This document shows, in pieces, positions 1 to 12,385 of a stretch of 64,000 nucleotides of DNA. The stretch lies in NCBI RefSeq assembly GCF_017104565.1, contig NZ_JAAGPD010000007.1:124001-188000 (forward strand). Direction: 5' to 3'. How positions within the stretch are numbered: position 1 is the first letter of the stretch; every line of letters begins with the position of its first letter. Origin of the DNA: Paraburkholderia sp. Tr-20389. GTDB lineage: Bacteria > Pseudomonadota > Gammaproteobacteria > Burkholderiales > Burkholderiaceae. The notes beneath the pieces were generated by a model. The model searched no databases. It was given only the letters and a program-made list of their open reading frames with translations, and was not told the DNA's origin. Made by a program: the position numbers and the translations under genes.

Positions 1-366
1 GAGCCGGTCAGGCGGCAGCAGCTCGGTGAGAATGCCGTACTTGGCGGGTGAATAAGCGGCGGCGCCAAAGCCGACGATGCCGTACGCAAGCAGCGGATGC
101 GCACCGATCAGCATCGTGAGGCAACCGACCACCTTGATCGTATTGGTCACGAACATCACACGGCCCTTCGGACGGGAGTCCGCGAAGGCGCCGACAAAAG
201 CCGCGAGCACGACGTACGACAGCACAAAAAACAGCTTGAGCAGCGGCGTCATCCAGTTCGGGGCGTGAAGATCTTTCAGCAGTGCAATAGCAGCGATCAG
301 AAGCGCATTGTCGGCCAGCGAGGAGAAAAACTGCGCGGCCATGATGGTGTAAAAACCTTTTTTCAT
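1..366 (-). CDS. lplT: Lysophospholipid transporter LplT, N-terminal part (cut by window edge)
   Basis: The reading frame is open from an ATG at 366 to the window edge, giving the first 122 residues. The protein starts MKKGFYTIMAAQFFSSLADN, which matches the N-terminus of the LplT major-facilitator family. LplT flips lysophospholipids across the inner membrane for reacylation. Hydrophobic segments at about residues 8-30, 45-65 and 75-105 fit the first helices of a 12-helix MFS protein, and the sequence ADSRPKGRV between the second and third resembles the MFS loop 2-3 motif. It is divergent from alr, the usual neighbour in Burkholderia. The C-terminal two thirds lie outside the window, so completeness cannot be judged. 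Confidence 0.85.
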   Translation of the reverse strand, partial: MKKGFYTIMAAQFFSSLADNALLIAAIALLKDLHAPNWMTPLLKLFFVLSYVVLAAFVGAFADSRPKGRVMFVTNTIKVVGCLTMLIGAHPLLAYGIVGFGAAAYSPAKYGILTELLPPDRL

Positions 367-585
367 CTGATGCGATGCTTTCCTCGCTGCGGTCTGTCCG
401 CCCCGGCCGTAAGGTGTGCGTCCGGGCTTATTCCGTTCGAAATGGGTTGTGCGCACGGCTTTATATCACGAAAATAGTCGAATCCCGACTAGCAGAATCC
501 TTGATCGCATTGTCGAGCTTGCCAATGGCGCGTTGCAAACGCGCTGTAAGCTACTGATTCGACAATACCTTTATGAAAATATCCC

Positions 586-1656
586 ATGCCGCGCCCAGTC
601 TCAGCCACGATTCATACTGCCGCTCTCGCCAATAATCTCGCAGTCGCCCGTCGCTACGCGCCGAAGTCCAAGATCTGGGCTGTCGTCAAGGCCAATGCGT
701 ACGGTCACGGACTCGCGCGGGCGTTCCCCGGTTTGCGCGCAACCGACGGCTTTGGTTTGCTCGACCTCGAAGAAGCGGTGAAGTTGCGTGAATTGGGCTG
801 GGCTGGGCCGATTTTGTTGCTCGAGGGCTTTTTCCGGCCCACGGATATCGACGTGATCGACCGTTATAGTCTGACCACGGCGCTGCATTCGGACGAACAG
901 TTGCGGATGCTGGAAATGGCGCGTCTGTCCAAGCCCGTCAATATCCAGCTGAAGATGAACAGCGGCATGAACCGGCTCGGCTACACGCCTGAAAAGTTCC
1001 GGGCCGCGTGGGAACGGGCGCGGGCCTGCCAGGGTGTCGGCCAGATCACGTTGATGACCCATTTCTCGGATGCCGACAGCGAGCGCGGCATCACGCATCA
1101 GATGGAAGCGTTCGAGCGCGGCGCGCAGGGCATCGCGGGCGCGCGCAGCCTCGCCAACTCGGCCGCCACGTTGTGGTATCCGGAAGCGCATTTCGACTGG
1201 GTGCGCCCGGGCGTGATGCTGTACGGTGCGTCGCCGTCGGGCATGAGCTCGGCGATCAAGGACACGGGCCTGCAGCCCGCCATGACGCTCGCCTCCGAAC
1301 TCATCGCCGTGCAGACGCTCACGGCAGGCCACACGATCGGCTACGGCTCGACCTACACGGCGCGCGAAGGCTTGCGCATCGGCGTGGTCGCATGCGGTTA
1401 CGCGGACGGCTATCCGCGTGTCGCGCCGGAGGGCACGCCCATCATCGTCGACGGCATTCGCACGCGGATCGTCGGGCGCGTGTCGATGGACATGATCACC
1501 GTCGATCTCACGCCGTGCCCGCAGGCGAGCGTCGGCTCGCGCGTCGAGCTGTGGGGCGCGCAACTGCCCGTCGACGACGTCGCGCAGTCGTGCGGCACGA
1601 TCGGCTACGAGCTGGTGTGCGCCGTCGCGCCGCGCGTGCCCGTACGCGCCGAGTGA
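586..1656 (+). CDS. alr: Alanine racemase
   Basis: PLP-dependent interconversion of L- and D-alanine, supplying D-Ala for peptidoglycan in the cytoplasm. The 356-residue length is normal. The PLP-binding lysine is K35 in [11 protein letters not shown], and the second catalytic base is probably Y253 in IGYGSTY, within the C-terminal beta domain. The motif [11 protein letters not shown] near the C-terminus is also typical. The ATG at 586 has no strong ribosome binding site, but the family N-terminus (substrate barrel starting about residue 5) supports it. It is divergent from lplT and followed 74 bp later by radA, so the two may be cotranscribed. Confidence 0.97.
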   Translation: MPRPVSATIHTAALANNLAVARRYAPKSKIWAVVKANAYGHGLARAFPGLRATDGFGLLDLEEAVKLRELGWAGPILLLEGFFRPTDIDVIDRYSLTTALHSDEQLRMLEMARLSKPVNIQLKMNSGMNRLGYTPEKFRAAWERARACQGVGQITLMTHFSDADSERGITHQMEAFERGAQGIAGARSLANSAATLWYPEAHFDWVRPGVMLYGASPSGMSSAIKDTGLQPAMTLASELIAVQTLTAGHTIGYGSTYTAREGLRIGVVACGYADGYPRVAPEGTPIIVDGIRTRIVGRVSMDMITVDLTPCPQASVGSRVELWGAQLPVDDVAQSCGTIGYELVCAVAPRVPVRAE

Positions 1657-1730
1657 CGGAGTCTCGATCGCACTTCCCCTGGCGCACCTCGCTCCACGAC
1701 ATAACGAACAACGACGCGTGACGAAACAAG

Positions 1731-3107
1731 TTGGCTAAACAGAAAACGTTGTACACCTGTACGGAATGCGGCGGGCAGGCGCCGAAATGGCAGGGCCAGT
1801 GCCCTGCGTGTCACGCGTGGAACACGCTCGTCGAAACGGTTGCGGAGTCGCCTTCCGCGCACCGCTTCCAGTCGCTTGCGAAGAACCAGCCGGTGCAGCG
1901 GCTCGCCGATATCCAGGCATCGGACGTGCCGCGCTTTACGACGGGCGTCGGCGAGTTCGATCGCGTGCTCGGCGGCGGGCTGGTGGCGGGCGGCGTGGTG
2001 CTGATCGGCGGCGATCCCGGCATCGGCAAGTCGACGCTGCTGCTGCAGTCGCTCGCGGAGATCGCCAGCGAGCGCCGCGCGCTCTACGTGAGCGGCGAAG
2101 AATCGGCGGCCCAGATTGCGTTGCGCGCGCAACGGTTGTCGCTGCTCGAACCGGGCTCGCATGCCACCGACCTGAAGCTGCTCGCCGAAATCCAGCTGGA
2201 AAAGATCCAGGCGACGATTGCCGAAGAAAAGCCCGACGTCGCCGTCATCGACTCGATCCAGACCATCTATTCAGAGGCGCTGACCTCCGCGCCGGGCTCG
2301 GTCGCGCAGGTGCGCGAGTGCGCGGCGCAACTGACGCGCGTCGCCAAACAGTCGGGCACGGCCATCATCATGGTCGGCCACGTGACGAAAGAGGGCGCCC
2401 TCGCGGGCCCGCGCGTGCTCGAGCATATCGTCGATACCGTGCTGTATTTCGAAGGCGACACACATTCGTCGTTCCGCCTCGTGCGCGCGTTCAAGAACCG
2501 CTTTGGGGCGGTCAACGAGCTGGGCGTGTTCGCGATGACGGAACGCGGCTTGCGCGGCGTTGCGAATCCGTCGGCGCTATTCCTGTCGCAGCACGAGCAG
2601 ATCGTGCCGGGTTCATGCGTGCTGGTCACGCAGGAGGGTACGCGGCCGCTGCTCGTCGAAGTACAGGCGCTCGTGGACGCCGCGAACGTGCCCAATCCGC
2701 GCCGGCTGGCCGTCGGTCTCGAACAGAACCGGCTCGCGATGCTGCTCGCCGTGCTGCACCGGCACGCGGGCATCGCGTGTTTCGATCAGGACGTGTTCCT
2801 GAATGCCGTGGGCGGCGTGAAGATCACGGAACCCGCCGCCGACCTCGCCGTGCTGCTCGCGATTCATTCGTCGATGCGCAACAAGCCGCTGCCGAAGGGT
2901 CTGATCGTATTCGGCGAAGTGGGCCTCGCGGGCGAAATCCGGCCGTCGCCGCGCGGCCAGGAGCGCCTGAAGGAAGCCGCCAAGCTCGGCTTTTCGATTG
3001 CGCTGATTCCGAAGGCAAACGCGCCGAAGCAAGCCATCGACGGCTTGCAGGTGATCGCGGTCGAGCGCATCGAGCAGGCGATCGACCGTGTCCGCACGCT
3101 CGAATAG
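1731..3107 (+). CDS. radA: DNA repair protein RadA
   Basis: RecA-like, hexameric, DnaB-like helicase that promotes branch migration in recombinational repair. Order of domains: zinc finger with C10, C13, C24 and C27; RecA-type ATPase with Walker A GGDPGIGKST at about residues 93-102; the RadA signature KNRFG at about 255-259; and a C-terminal Lon-protease-like domain from about residue 280, which lacks proteolytic activity in this family. Length (458 aa) is normal. The start is TTG at 1731, because MAKQKTLYTCTECG is the invariant family start and no ATG lies between it and the upstream stop. The Shine-Dalgarno sequence is weak. Confidence 0.97.
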   Translation: MAKQKTLYTCTECGGQAPKWQGQCPACHAWNTLVETVAESPSAHRFQSLAKNQPVQRLADIQASDVPRFTTGVGEFDRVLGGGLVAGGVVLIGGDPGIGKSTLLLQSLAEIASERRALYVSGEESAAQIALRAQRLSLLEPGSHATDLKLLAEIQLEKIQATIAEEKPDVAVIDSIQTIYSEALTSAPGSVAQVRECAAQLTRVAKQSGTAIIMVGHVTKEGALAGPRVLEHIVDTVLYFEGDTHSSFRLVRAFKNRFGAVNELGVFAMTERGLRGVANPSALFLSQHEQIVPGSCVLVTQEGTRPLLVEVQALVDAANVPNPRRLAVGLEQNRLAMLLAVLHRHAGIACFDQDVFLNAVGGVKITEPAADLAVLLAIHSSMRNKPLPKGLIVFGEVGLAGEIRPSPRGQERLKEAAKLGFSIALIPKANAPKQAIDGLQVIAVERIEQAIDRVRTLE

Positions 3108-3247
3108 CCGGGTTCGGACAACAGCGGATCGCACCGGCTTTCTGGCGTAATCCGCTGTAAATTTCCAAACCTTGGCTGTAACCCAGGTGACTTTCGTTTT
3201 CCCTATCCTCGTGAAATGCAATGTCACGAGTGGAAAAGGAAGACGTC

Positions 3248-3511
3248 TTGAAACAGTCTCATCAATCCTCGGGCGAATTTCTGTCGAATCTGCGCGGCTG
3301 CCGTGTGTCGGCACCCATTCAGGGGCCGTGGGGCGGCGGCTGCCGGATCGTCGAGTGGATCGATACGACCGGTCAGATTTCGCGGCGGGTCGTAGCGGAA
3401 AACGTGACGGCTGATGAAGTGCGGGAAACCATCCGGCATCACGTGGAGGGTCGCAAGCACCGCCTGATCGATGACGAACGGGAGCCTCGGCAGACCTTGC
3501 CGCGCCGCTGA
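3248..3511 (+). CDS. Small conserved Burkholderia protein (DUF2866-like), unknown function
   Basis: A short protein of 87 residues from TTG 3248, or 96 from ATG 3221. I prefer TTG 3248 because AAAGGAAG lies 5-6 bases upstream, while ATG 3221 has no ribosome binding site. It contains a compact segment (GCRVSAPIQGPWGGGCRIVEWID) followed by a charged tail rich in Arg, Glu and His. There is no signal peptide or membrane helix. I recall a small family (DUF2866) beside radA in Burkholderia, and this protein fits that description, but the assignment is from memory. Function unknown. It lies 140 bp after radA on the same strand and converges on the CoA-transferase gene. Confidence 0.6.
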   Translation: MKQSHQSSGEFLSNLRGCRVSAPIQGPWGGGCRIVEWIDTTGQISRRVVAENVTADEVRETIRHHVEGRKHRLIDDEREPRQTLPRR

Positions 3512-3547
3512 GCCGGGCGCGATCCCATCTGCGAGGCGATCACAGGC

Positions 3548-4621
3548 CTACTCGGATTCGGGCGTCTCGTCGCCAGCCTGCGCCATCAATGCTTCTCGCA
3601 CGGCTTCGTTGAACAGCGGGTGCTGGGCGGCCTCCGCCGGCGTCAGCACGGGCGCGACGCAACAATCCAGCGGCACGAACAGCGCCACCCATTCGTCGAG
3701 GGGCCGTGTGGCGATCACATCGGCCATATCCTTGATCAACTGCACGGCATCCGGTCCGGCGATCGACTGACCGAGACTCCAGTGGCGCGTCGCCCAGTCC
3801 GGGCGGTCCAGCGCCATGCACAGCGTTTCCCAGAATTTAAGTTCGAGTGCGCCGACGGCGAGCCACCGTCCGTCGAGTGTGCGGTACAGGTTGTAGCAGG
3901 GCACGCCGCCGTTCAGCAGACTGCTTCCTGCGACGGGCGCCGTGCCGTCGTTGGCGAGCGCCACCTGCGCGACGACGTTGTTCGCATACGTGCAATGCGC
4001 CATCGATACATCGACGAAGCGGCCGTCGCCGCCGCGCGCGACGGCCCACAGCGCCGCGAGTATCTGATTGACGGCGGACAGCGCGCCGCCCAGCAGATCC
4101 GCAATCTGGAAGTTCGGCAGGATGGGCGCCCCATCGCGCGATGCCAACTGGTCGAGCACGCCCGCATACGCGATGTAGTTCAGGTCGTGCCCGGCGAGTT
4201 GGGCAAACGGGCCGTCCGTGCCATAGCCGGAAATCGCGCAATAGACGAGTTTCGGGTTGATCACACGCAGCACGTCATAGCCCACGCCGAGCCTGTCCAT
4301 CACGCCGGGCCGGAAGCTTTCGACCAGCACGTCCGCTTCGCGCGCCAGCGCCATCAGCACCGTGCGTCCTCCTTCGGACTTCAGATCGAGCCGCGTCTCG
4401 CGCTTGCCGCGATTCACCAGCCGGTAGAACGCGCCGGGGCGTCCCGCCACCCGGTCGGCCGTGCTCTGCATCATCGTGCGCGTCGCGTCGCCGGCGCCGG
4501 GTGCTTCGATCTTCAACACGTCGGCGCCCATTTCCGCGAGCCGGAGCGTCGCGACGGGACCGGGCAACAGGCGCGTCAGATCGAGCACGCGCAAGCCCTT
4601 CAGTGCGGCAGTAGACGACAA
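3548..4621 (-). CDS. CaiB/BaiF family CoA-transferase, alpha-methylacyl-CoA racemase-like
   Basis: Class III CoA-transferase fold. The N-terminus LKGLRVLDLTRLLPGPVAT and the segment ADVLKIEAPGAGDATR bind CoA. The motif GHDLNYIAYAG matches the alpha-methylacyl-CoA racemase subgroup, where His of this motif and an Asp further on (probably in FQIADLLGG) catalyse epimerisation of 2-methylacyl-CoA. It therefore probably acts in branched or sterol side-chain fatty acid breakdown rather than CoA transfer. I chose TTG at 4621 because GGAGGG lies 7 bases upstream and the protein then begins MSSTAALKGLRV. An ATG at 4636 is in frame but overlaps that ribosome binding site. Substrate unknown. Confidence 0.85.
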   Translation of the reverse strand: MSSTAALKGLRVLDLTRLLPGPVATLRLAEMGADVLKIEAPGAGDATRTMMQSTADRVAGRPGAFYRLVNRGKRETRLDLKSEGGRTVLMALAREADVLVESFRPGVMDRLGVGYDVLRVINPKLVYCAISGYGTDGPFAQLAGHDLNYIAYAGVLDQLASRDGAPILPNFQIADLLGGALSAVNQILAALWAVARGGDGRFVDVSMAHCTYANNVVAQVALANDGTAPVAGSSLLNGGVPCYNLYRTLDGRWLAVGALELKFWETLCMALDRPDWATRHWSLGQSIAGPDAVQLIKDMADVIATRPLDEWVALFVPLDCCVAPVLTPAEAAQHPLFNEAVREALMAQAGDETPESE

Positions 4622-4693
4622 TGCCCAGCCCTCCATCGATTGCTGGCGCGGCCTTGCTTCCCTGTTGGTTCCTCCGCCGTGGCGAAGGGGCCG

Positions 4694-6634
<1,941 letters not shown>

Positions 6635-6692
6635 AACGAGGCCGACTGAAAGAAAAACGCTATTTTAGACTGCGCGGCGCAAGCTCAGGCAT

Positions 6693-6706
6693 TGGCCGTT
6701 CGGCCA
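6693..6706. repeat. Palindrome TGGCCGTTCGGCCA upstream of the glutathione peroxidase gene
   Basis: Short inverted repeat in the 126-bp gap between the divergent yheS-like and glutathione peroxidase genes. Very similar sites occur upstream of ligA at 21181-21196 and 21241. It could be an operator, or a chance GC-rich palindrome. Confidence 0.35.
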
Positions 6707-6760
6707 GGTGGCGAGCGGCCTCGGAGCCATTAGACTAACGACATTCCTGGAGGGCGACAC

Positions 6761-7249
6761 ATGGCGGACAAGTCTTCGATTTATTCCTTCTCGGCACGCA
6801 CGCTGGACGGCGAGCCGGTCAGCCTCGAACGTTACGACGGCAAGGTGATGCTGATCGTCAACACGGCGAGCGAGTGCGGTTTCACGCCGCAATATGCGGG
6901 GTTGCAGAAGCTGCACGAGCAATACGCGGCGCGCGGACTGCAGGTGCTGGGTTTTCCGTGCAACCAGTTCGGCAAGCAGGAGCCCGGCGACGCGGCACAG
7001 ATCGGCGCGTTCTGCGAGAAGAACTATGGCGTGACGTTCCAGATGTTCGACAAGATCGACGTCAACGGCTCGGATGCGCATCCGCTCTTCAGGTTTCTGA
7101 AGGACGAGGCGCCCGGCGTGCTCGGACTCGAAGCGATCAAATGGAATTTCACGAAGTTTCTGGTCGACCGCAACGGCAAGGTCGTCAAGCGCTACGCGCC
7201 CACCACGAAGCCTGAAACGATTACGGACGACATCGAAGCGCTTCTTTAA
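6761..7249 (+). CDS. Glutathione peroxidase family thiol peroxidase (BtuE-like, Cys type)
   Basis: Thioredoxin-fold peroxidase of 162 residues that reduces hydroperoxides. The peroxidatic residue is C39 in NTASECGFTPQY, a Cys rather than selenocysteine. The other catalytic residues are visible as Q in FPCNQFG and W in KWNFTKF. Bacterial members usually use thioredoxin rather than glutathione, so the family name may mislead on the reductant. The start is supported by GGAGG 9 bases upstream. It is divergent from the ABC-F gene and convergent with cls, with 6 bp between stop codons. Confidence 0.93.
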   Translation: MADKSSIYSFSARTLDGEPVSLERYDGKVMLIVNTASECGFTPQYAGLQKLHEQYAARGLQVLGFPCNQFGKQEPGDAAQIGAFCEKNYGVTFQMFDKIDVNGSDAHPLFRFLKDEAPGVLGLEAIKWNFTKFLVDRNGKVVKRYAPTTKPETITDDIEALL

Positions 7250-7255
7250 CGTGCT

Positions 7256-8692
7256 CTAAAGGATCGGCGCGAACAGACGCGCAACGTGCATCAGCATGCG
7301 CCTCAGCGCCGGCGCGTTGCGATACTCGCTGCGGTCTATCTCGTACGATTCGGCGAAGTCGCGTAGCAGCATGTCTTCGACTTCGGCGGCGAACGCGTGA
7401 TCCACCGTCAGCACCATGATCTCGAAGTTCAGGCGGAACGACCGGTTGTCGAGATTCGCGCTGCCGACGGCGGCCGCGACGTCGTCGATCAGCACCACCT
7501 TCTGATGCAGGAAACCCGGCCGGTAGCGGAAGATGCGCACGCCTGCGCGGATCGAGTCGAACGCGTAGAGCTTCGACGCTTCGAACACGACACGATGATC
7601 GCGCCGGCTCGGAATCAGGATGCGCACGTCGACGCCGCGCAGCGCCGCGAGCCGCAGCGCGGCGAACACGGCTTCGTCGGGCACGAGATAAGGCGTCGTG
7701 ATCCAGATGCGCTCGCGCGCCGCATTGATCGCTTCGACGAAGAACAGCGAGCAGGTTTCCTGCTTGTCGGCGGGGCCCGTCGGCACGACGAGGCAGTGCA
7801 TGTCGTCGTGGGAATCGACGGCCGGCGACTCGAGCTGCGGCAGATCCTGCGTGGCCCAGTACCAGTCTTCCGTGAACACGAACTGGATGCTGGCAACGGC
7901 GGGACCGCGCACCTCGATGTGCGTATCGCGCCACGGCGACAGAGGCGGCTTGCCGCCCAGATACTCGACGCCGACATTGTGTCCGCCGACAAACGCGCGC
8001 TGGCCGTCCACCACGACGATCTTGCGGTGATTGCGAAAGTTGAGCTGGAAACGGTTGACGAACTTCCGGTTGGTCGCGAACGGATGCATCTGCACGCCGC
8101 CTGCCAGCAGCGACGCGACATAGCGATGCGGCAGATCGAAGCTGCCGATGCTGTCGTACAGCACGTACACGCGCACGCCTTGCGCGGCCTTCGCGAGCAG
8201 CGCGTCCTTGAGCATCTCGCCGAGCGCATCGGCGCGCACGATGAAGAACTGCACGACGATGTAGCTTTGCGCGTGTTCGATCGCATCGAGAATCGCCGCG
8301 AACGTCGCTTCGCCGTTCACGAGCGTGCGCACGCTGTTGCCCGGCAGGAACGGCATGCCGGAAAGGCGCGTGAGCGAACGCACGAAGTGATGTCCGAGCG
8401 CTTCCGTCGGACGGCCTTGCGACGAGGCTTCCGTGTCCCATTCGGGCGGATGCGCGCGCGTGCGCAGCGTTTCGTTTTCGAGGCGGCGCGCGTCGGCGTA
8501 ACCGGCGAACTTGCTGCGCCCGAGGAACAGATAGGGGACGAGCGTCAGATACGGCATCGCGACGAGCGACACCGCCCACGCGATCGCGCCTTGCGACGTG
8601 CGGGTATGCAGGATGGCATGGCACGCCGCGATCACGCCCAGCGCATGGGCGAGGAATACGAGCGTGCCGACGTGGAGCAGATCGAATTGCAT
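7256..8692 (-). CDS. cls: Cardiolipin synthase
   Basis: Phospholipase D superfamily enzyme of 478 residues that condenses two phosphatidylglycerols into cardiolipin at the inner membrane. Two N-terminal membrane helices (about residues 5-25 and 38-60) precede two HKD motifs, NHRKIVVVDG and HQKVVLIDD, the second followed by GSANLDNRSF. The start MQFDLLHVGTLVFL at 8692 places the first helix correctly. The frame is open further upstream to 8797, but those 35 residues are Ala/Thr/Arg-rich and unlike the family. The ClsA-like length supports the chosen start. Confidence 0.93.
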   Translation of the reverse strand: MQFDLLHVGTLVFLAHALGVIAACHAILHTRTSQGAIAWAVSLVAMPYLTLVPYLFLGRSKFAGYADARRLENETLRTRAHPPEWDTEASSQGRPTEALGHHFVRSLTRLSGMPFLPGNSVRTLVNGEATFAAILDAIEHAQSYIVVQFFIVRADALGEMLKDALLAKAAQGVRVYVLYDSIGSFDLPHRYVASLLAGGVQMHPFATNRKFVNRFQLNFRNHRKIVVVDGQRAFVGGHNVGVEYLGGKPPLSPWRDTHIEVRGPAVASIQFVFTEDWYWATQDLPQLESPAVDSHDDMHCLVVPTGPADKQETCSLFFVEAINAARERIWITTPYLVPDEAVFAALRLAALRGVDVRILIPSRRDHRVVFEASKLYAFDSIRAGVRIFRYRPGFLHQKVVLIDDVAAAVGSANLDNRSFRLNFEIMVLTVDHAFAAEVEDMLLRDFAESYEIDRSEYRNAPALRRMLMHVARLFAPIL

Positions 8693-8886
8693 AAGCGTGC
8701 GTGCGATGGCCGTCGCGCTGCGCGTGGTTGACTTCGTGGTTGTACTTCGCGGCGCCGGATGCAGGCGTCCAGTTCCAGCAGCGCTGGTCGCGCCCATCTT
8801 ACCGAAAGCGCCCGCGTCGCGGTCGGCAGGCTGTCTGTATCCGCGGACCTACGCCGATGCATGTCGAATGTACACGCCCAAAAGCA

Positions 8887-8924
8887 CACGACGCACGGCG
8901 CCCGGACAGGCAGCGTGCGTCGTG
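8887..8924 (-). terminator. Hairpin downstream of prmB, possible terminator
   Basis: An 11-bp stem (8887-8897 with 8914-8924) and a 16-base loop lie just past the prmB stop codon. In the minus direction it is followed by a weak T-rich tract (GCTTTTGG), so it may end the dapC-prmB transcript. The rest of the 8693-8952 gap shows no gene. Confidence 0.45.
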
Positions 8925-8952
8925 CGAGGCAGCGATCAGCCGCGTGCCGGCA

Positions 8953-9840
8953 TCAGTTGGCGGGAAGGTCGCTGGCCTGGATCAGGAACACGTTGTCGTC
9001 GCCCGCGCTCGTCGACATCCACACGAGGTCGAGGCCGCCGAACGCCGCTTCGACATGCGCGCGCTCGTTGCCGATCTCGACGACCAGCACGCCGTCCTCG
9101 GTCAGCCAGTTGCGCGCGCTGGCGATGATGCGGCGCACGATGTCCATTCCGTCTTCGCCGCCCGCCAGCGCCATCTCGGGCTCGTGCTTGTACTCGGGCG
9201 GCAGCGCCTTCATCGATTCCGCGTTGACGTACGGCGGATTCGTGACGATCACGTCGTAGCGGCGCTCCGGCAGCGGCGTGAACAGGTCGCCTTCGAACAG
9301 CGCAATGCGCTCGTCGAGTTCGTACTCGTGGACATTGCGGGTCGCGACTTCGAGTGCGGCGGGCGACAGGTCGACGGCATCGATATCGGCATTCGGGAAC
9401 GCGTACGCCGCGAGAATCGCGAGACAGCCGGAGCCGGTGCACAGTTCGAGCACCGCGCCGACCTGTTCGGGATCCTCGACATACGGCTGCAGACCATCCT
9501 GCAGCAGTTCGCCGATGAACGAACGCGGCACGATCACGCGCTCGTCGACATGAAAGCGATGGCCGTGCATCCACGCTTCCTGCGTGATGTAGGCGGCGGG
9601 CACGCGGTCTGTCGCGCGCCGTTCGACTACCTTCAGCACCGACTCGATTTCTTCGGGCGTCAGGCGCGCGTCGAGAAACGGTTCGAGTAGATCGATGGGC
9701 AGATGCAGCGTATGCAGCACGAGATACGCGGCTTCGTCATAAGCGTTCGACGAGCCGTGGCCGAACGCGAGTCCGGCCTGGTTGAAGCGCGACACCGCGT
9801 AGCGCAGCACGTCGCGAACCGTGGAAAACGGATGAGTCAT
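8953..9840 (-). CDS. prmB: Ribosomal protein L3 N5-glutamine methyltransferase
   Basis: SAM-dependent methyltransferase of 295 residues that methylates a glutamine side chain of ribosomal protein L3. The Rossmann motif LELCTGSGCLAI binds SAM, and VTNPPYV is the NPPY motif that positions the glutamine amide. The N-terminal helical domain (about 1-110) has FGHGSSNAYDEAAYL, typical of PrmB rather than the release-factor enzyme PrmC. It is the last gene of the minus-strand dap cluster, 15 bp after dapE. Confidence 0.95.
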   Translation of the reverse strand: MTHPFSTVRDVLRYAVSRFNQAGLAFGHGSSNAYDEAAYLVLHTLHLPIDLLEPFLDARLTPEEIESVLKVVERRATDRVPAAYITQEAWMHGHRFHVDERVIVPRSFIGELLQDGLQPYVEDPEQVGAVLELCTGSGCLAILAAYAFPNADIDAVDLSPAALEVATRNVHEYELDERIALFEGDLFTPLPERRYDVIVTNPPYVNAESMKALPPEYKHEPEMALAGGEDGMDIVRRIIASARNWLTEDGVLVVEIGNERAHVEAAFGGLDLVWMSTSAGDDNVFLIQASDLPAN

Positions 9841-9855
9841 GGTCGAGGCCCTCCG

Positions 9856-11082
<1,227 letters not shown>

Positions 11083-11094
11083 TCAGACGAGCAT

Positions 11095-11466
11095 TCAGGC
11101 GAACAGCGTCTCGTATTGCTCTGCGGAAAAGCCCAGCGTTTTCACGCGGCCGTTCACGACCAGTACGGGCCGCTTGATGATCGACGGCTTGTGGATCATC
11201 AGCGCGATCGCCCCGGCGGTGGTGTCGGCTTCCGCCTTGTGCACGTCCGACAGGCCGCGCCACGTCGTGCCGCGCTTGTTGATGAGCTGCTCCAGCGACA
11301 CGTCCTTCAGCCAGTCTTGCACCAGCGCATTCGACACGCCCGCTTTCTTGAAGTCGTGAAACTCGAACTCGACGCCGTGCTCTTCGAGCCACACGCGGGC
11401 CTTCTTCACGGAGTCGCAGTTCGGAATGCCGTAGACGACGGTCGTCTTCGACGAAGCGCGCGCCAT
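11095..11466 (-). CDS. YffB-like ArsC/Spx family thioredoxin-fold protein
   Basis: A 123-residue protein of the arsenate-reductase/Spx fold. It resembles E. coli YffB: the N-terminus reads YGIPNCDSVKKARVWLEEH, followed by INKRGTTWRGL and PSIIKRPVLVVNG. There is a single N-terminal cysteine (C18) and no CxxC, so it is neither Spx nor a proven arsenate reductase. The annotation arsenate reductase, often given to this family, is doubtful. The start codon overlaps the dapD stop by one base (TGATG), so translation is probably coupled. In E. coli the homologue also precedes dapE, which suggests a conserved link with lysine synthesis. Role unknown. Confidence 0.85.
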   Translation of the reverse strand: MARASSKTTVVYGIPNCDSVKKARVWLEEHGVEFEFHDFKKAGVSNALVQDWLKDVSLEQLINKRGTTWRGLSDVHKAEADTTAGAIALMIHKPSIIKRPVLVVNGRVKTLGFSAEQYETLFA

Positions 11467-12293
11467 CAGTCGCCTCGCAGCAGTTCGTTCAAACCGACCT
11501 TCGCACGCGTCTTCGCGTCGACCTTCTTGACGATCACCGCGCAGTACAGGCTGTGCGAACCGTCCTTCGACGGCAGGTTGCCCGCGACCACCACCGAGCC
11601 CGCCGGAATGCGGCCGTACGACACTTCGCCCGTTTCGCGGTCGTAAATCTTCGTGCTCTGGCCGAGGTACACGCCCATCGAGATCACCGAGTTCTCTTCG
11701 ACGATCACGCCTTCCACGACTTCCGAACGCGCGCCGATGAAGCAGTTGTCTTCGATGATGACGGGGTTGGCCTGCAGCGGCTCCAGCACGCCGCCGATGC
11801 CCACGCCGCCCGACAGGTGAACGTTCTTGCCGATCTGCGCGCACGAGCCGACGGTGGCCCACGTGTCGACCATCGTGCCTTCGTCGACGTAAGCGCCGAT
11901 GTTGGTGTACGACGGCATCAGCACGACGTTCTTCGCGATGTACGAGCCGCGGCGCGCGATGGCGGGCGGCACGACGCGGAAGCCGCCTGCGGCGAAGTCT
12001 TCGGCCGTGTAGTTGGCGAACTTCGACGGCACCTTGTCGTAGAACTGGGAGTAGCCGCCGGCGGGCATCGGTGCGTTGTCTTCCAGGCGGAACGACAACA
12101 GCACGGCCTTCTTCAGCCACTGGTTGACGACCCAGTCGCCATCCTTCTTTTCCGCGACGCGCAGTGCGCCCTTGTCGAGCTGTTCGATTGCGTGCGCGAC
12201 GGCATCGCGCACTTCGGCGGGCGCGGCCTTCGGCGACAGGTCGGCACGGTTGTCCCAGGCGGTATCGATGATCTGCTGAAGTTGTTGCGACAT
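11466..12293 (-). CDS. dapD: 2,3,4,5-tetrahydropyridine-2,6-dicarboxylate N-succinyltransferase
   Basis: Succinylates tetrahydrodipicolinate using succinyl-CoA, the entry to the succinylase branch of diaminopimelate synthesis. The 275-residue length is the family norm. A helical N-terminal domain is followed by a left-handed beta-helix of hexapeptide repeats (about 105-230), including [19 protein letters not shown] and [20 protein letters not shown]. The start [19 protein letters not shown] at 12293 is the conserved one; the frame is open further upstream but without family similarity. Confidence 0.97.
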   Translation of the reverse strand: MSQQLQQIIDTAWDNRADLSPKAAPAEVRDAVAHAIEQLDKGALRVAEKKDGDWVVNQWLKKAVLLSFRLEDNAPMPAGGYSQFYDKVPSKFANYTAEDFAAGGFRVVPPAIARRGSYIAKNVVLMPSYTNIGAYVDEGTMVDTWATVGSCAQIGKNVHLSGGVGIGGVLEPLQANPVIIEDNCFIGARSEVVEGVIVEENSVISMGVYLGQSTKIYDRETGEVSYGRIPAGSVVVAGNLPSKDGSHSLYCAVIVKKVDAKTRAKVGLNELLRGD

Positions 12294-12385
12294 GTTCGTG
12301 GTGATCTTTCGAGAGAGTTGAAATCGGAAAGCGGATGAGAGCGGAGCGCTGCGGCGGCGCTCCTGCAGCGTATGACTCTGCCGGT

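Noticed and set aside
11467-12120. Upstream extension of the yffB-like frame across dapD
   Set aside because: The added residues are an out-of-frame reading of dapD; the family starts at 11466.
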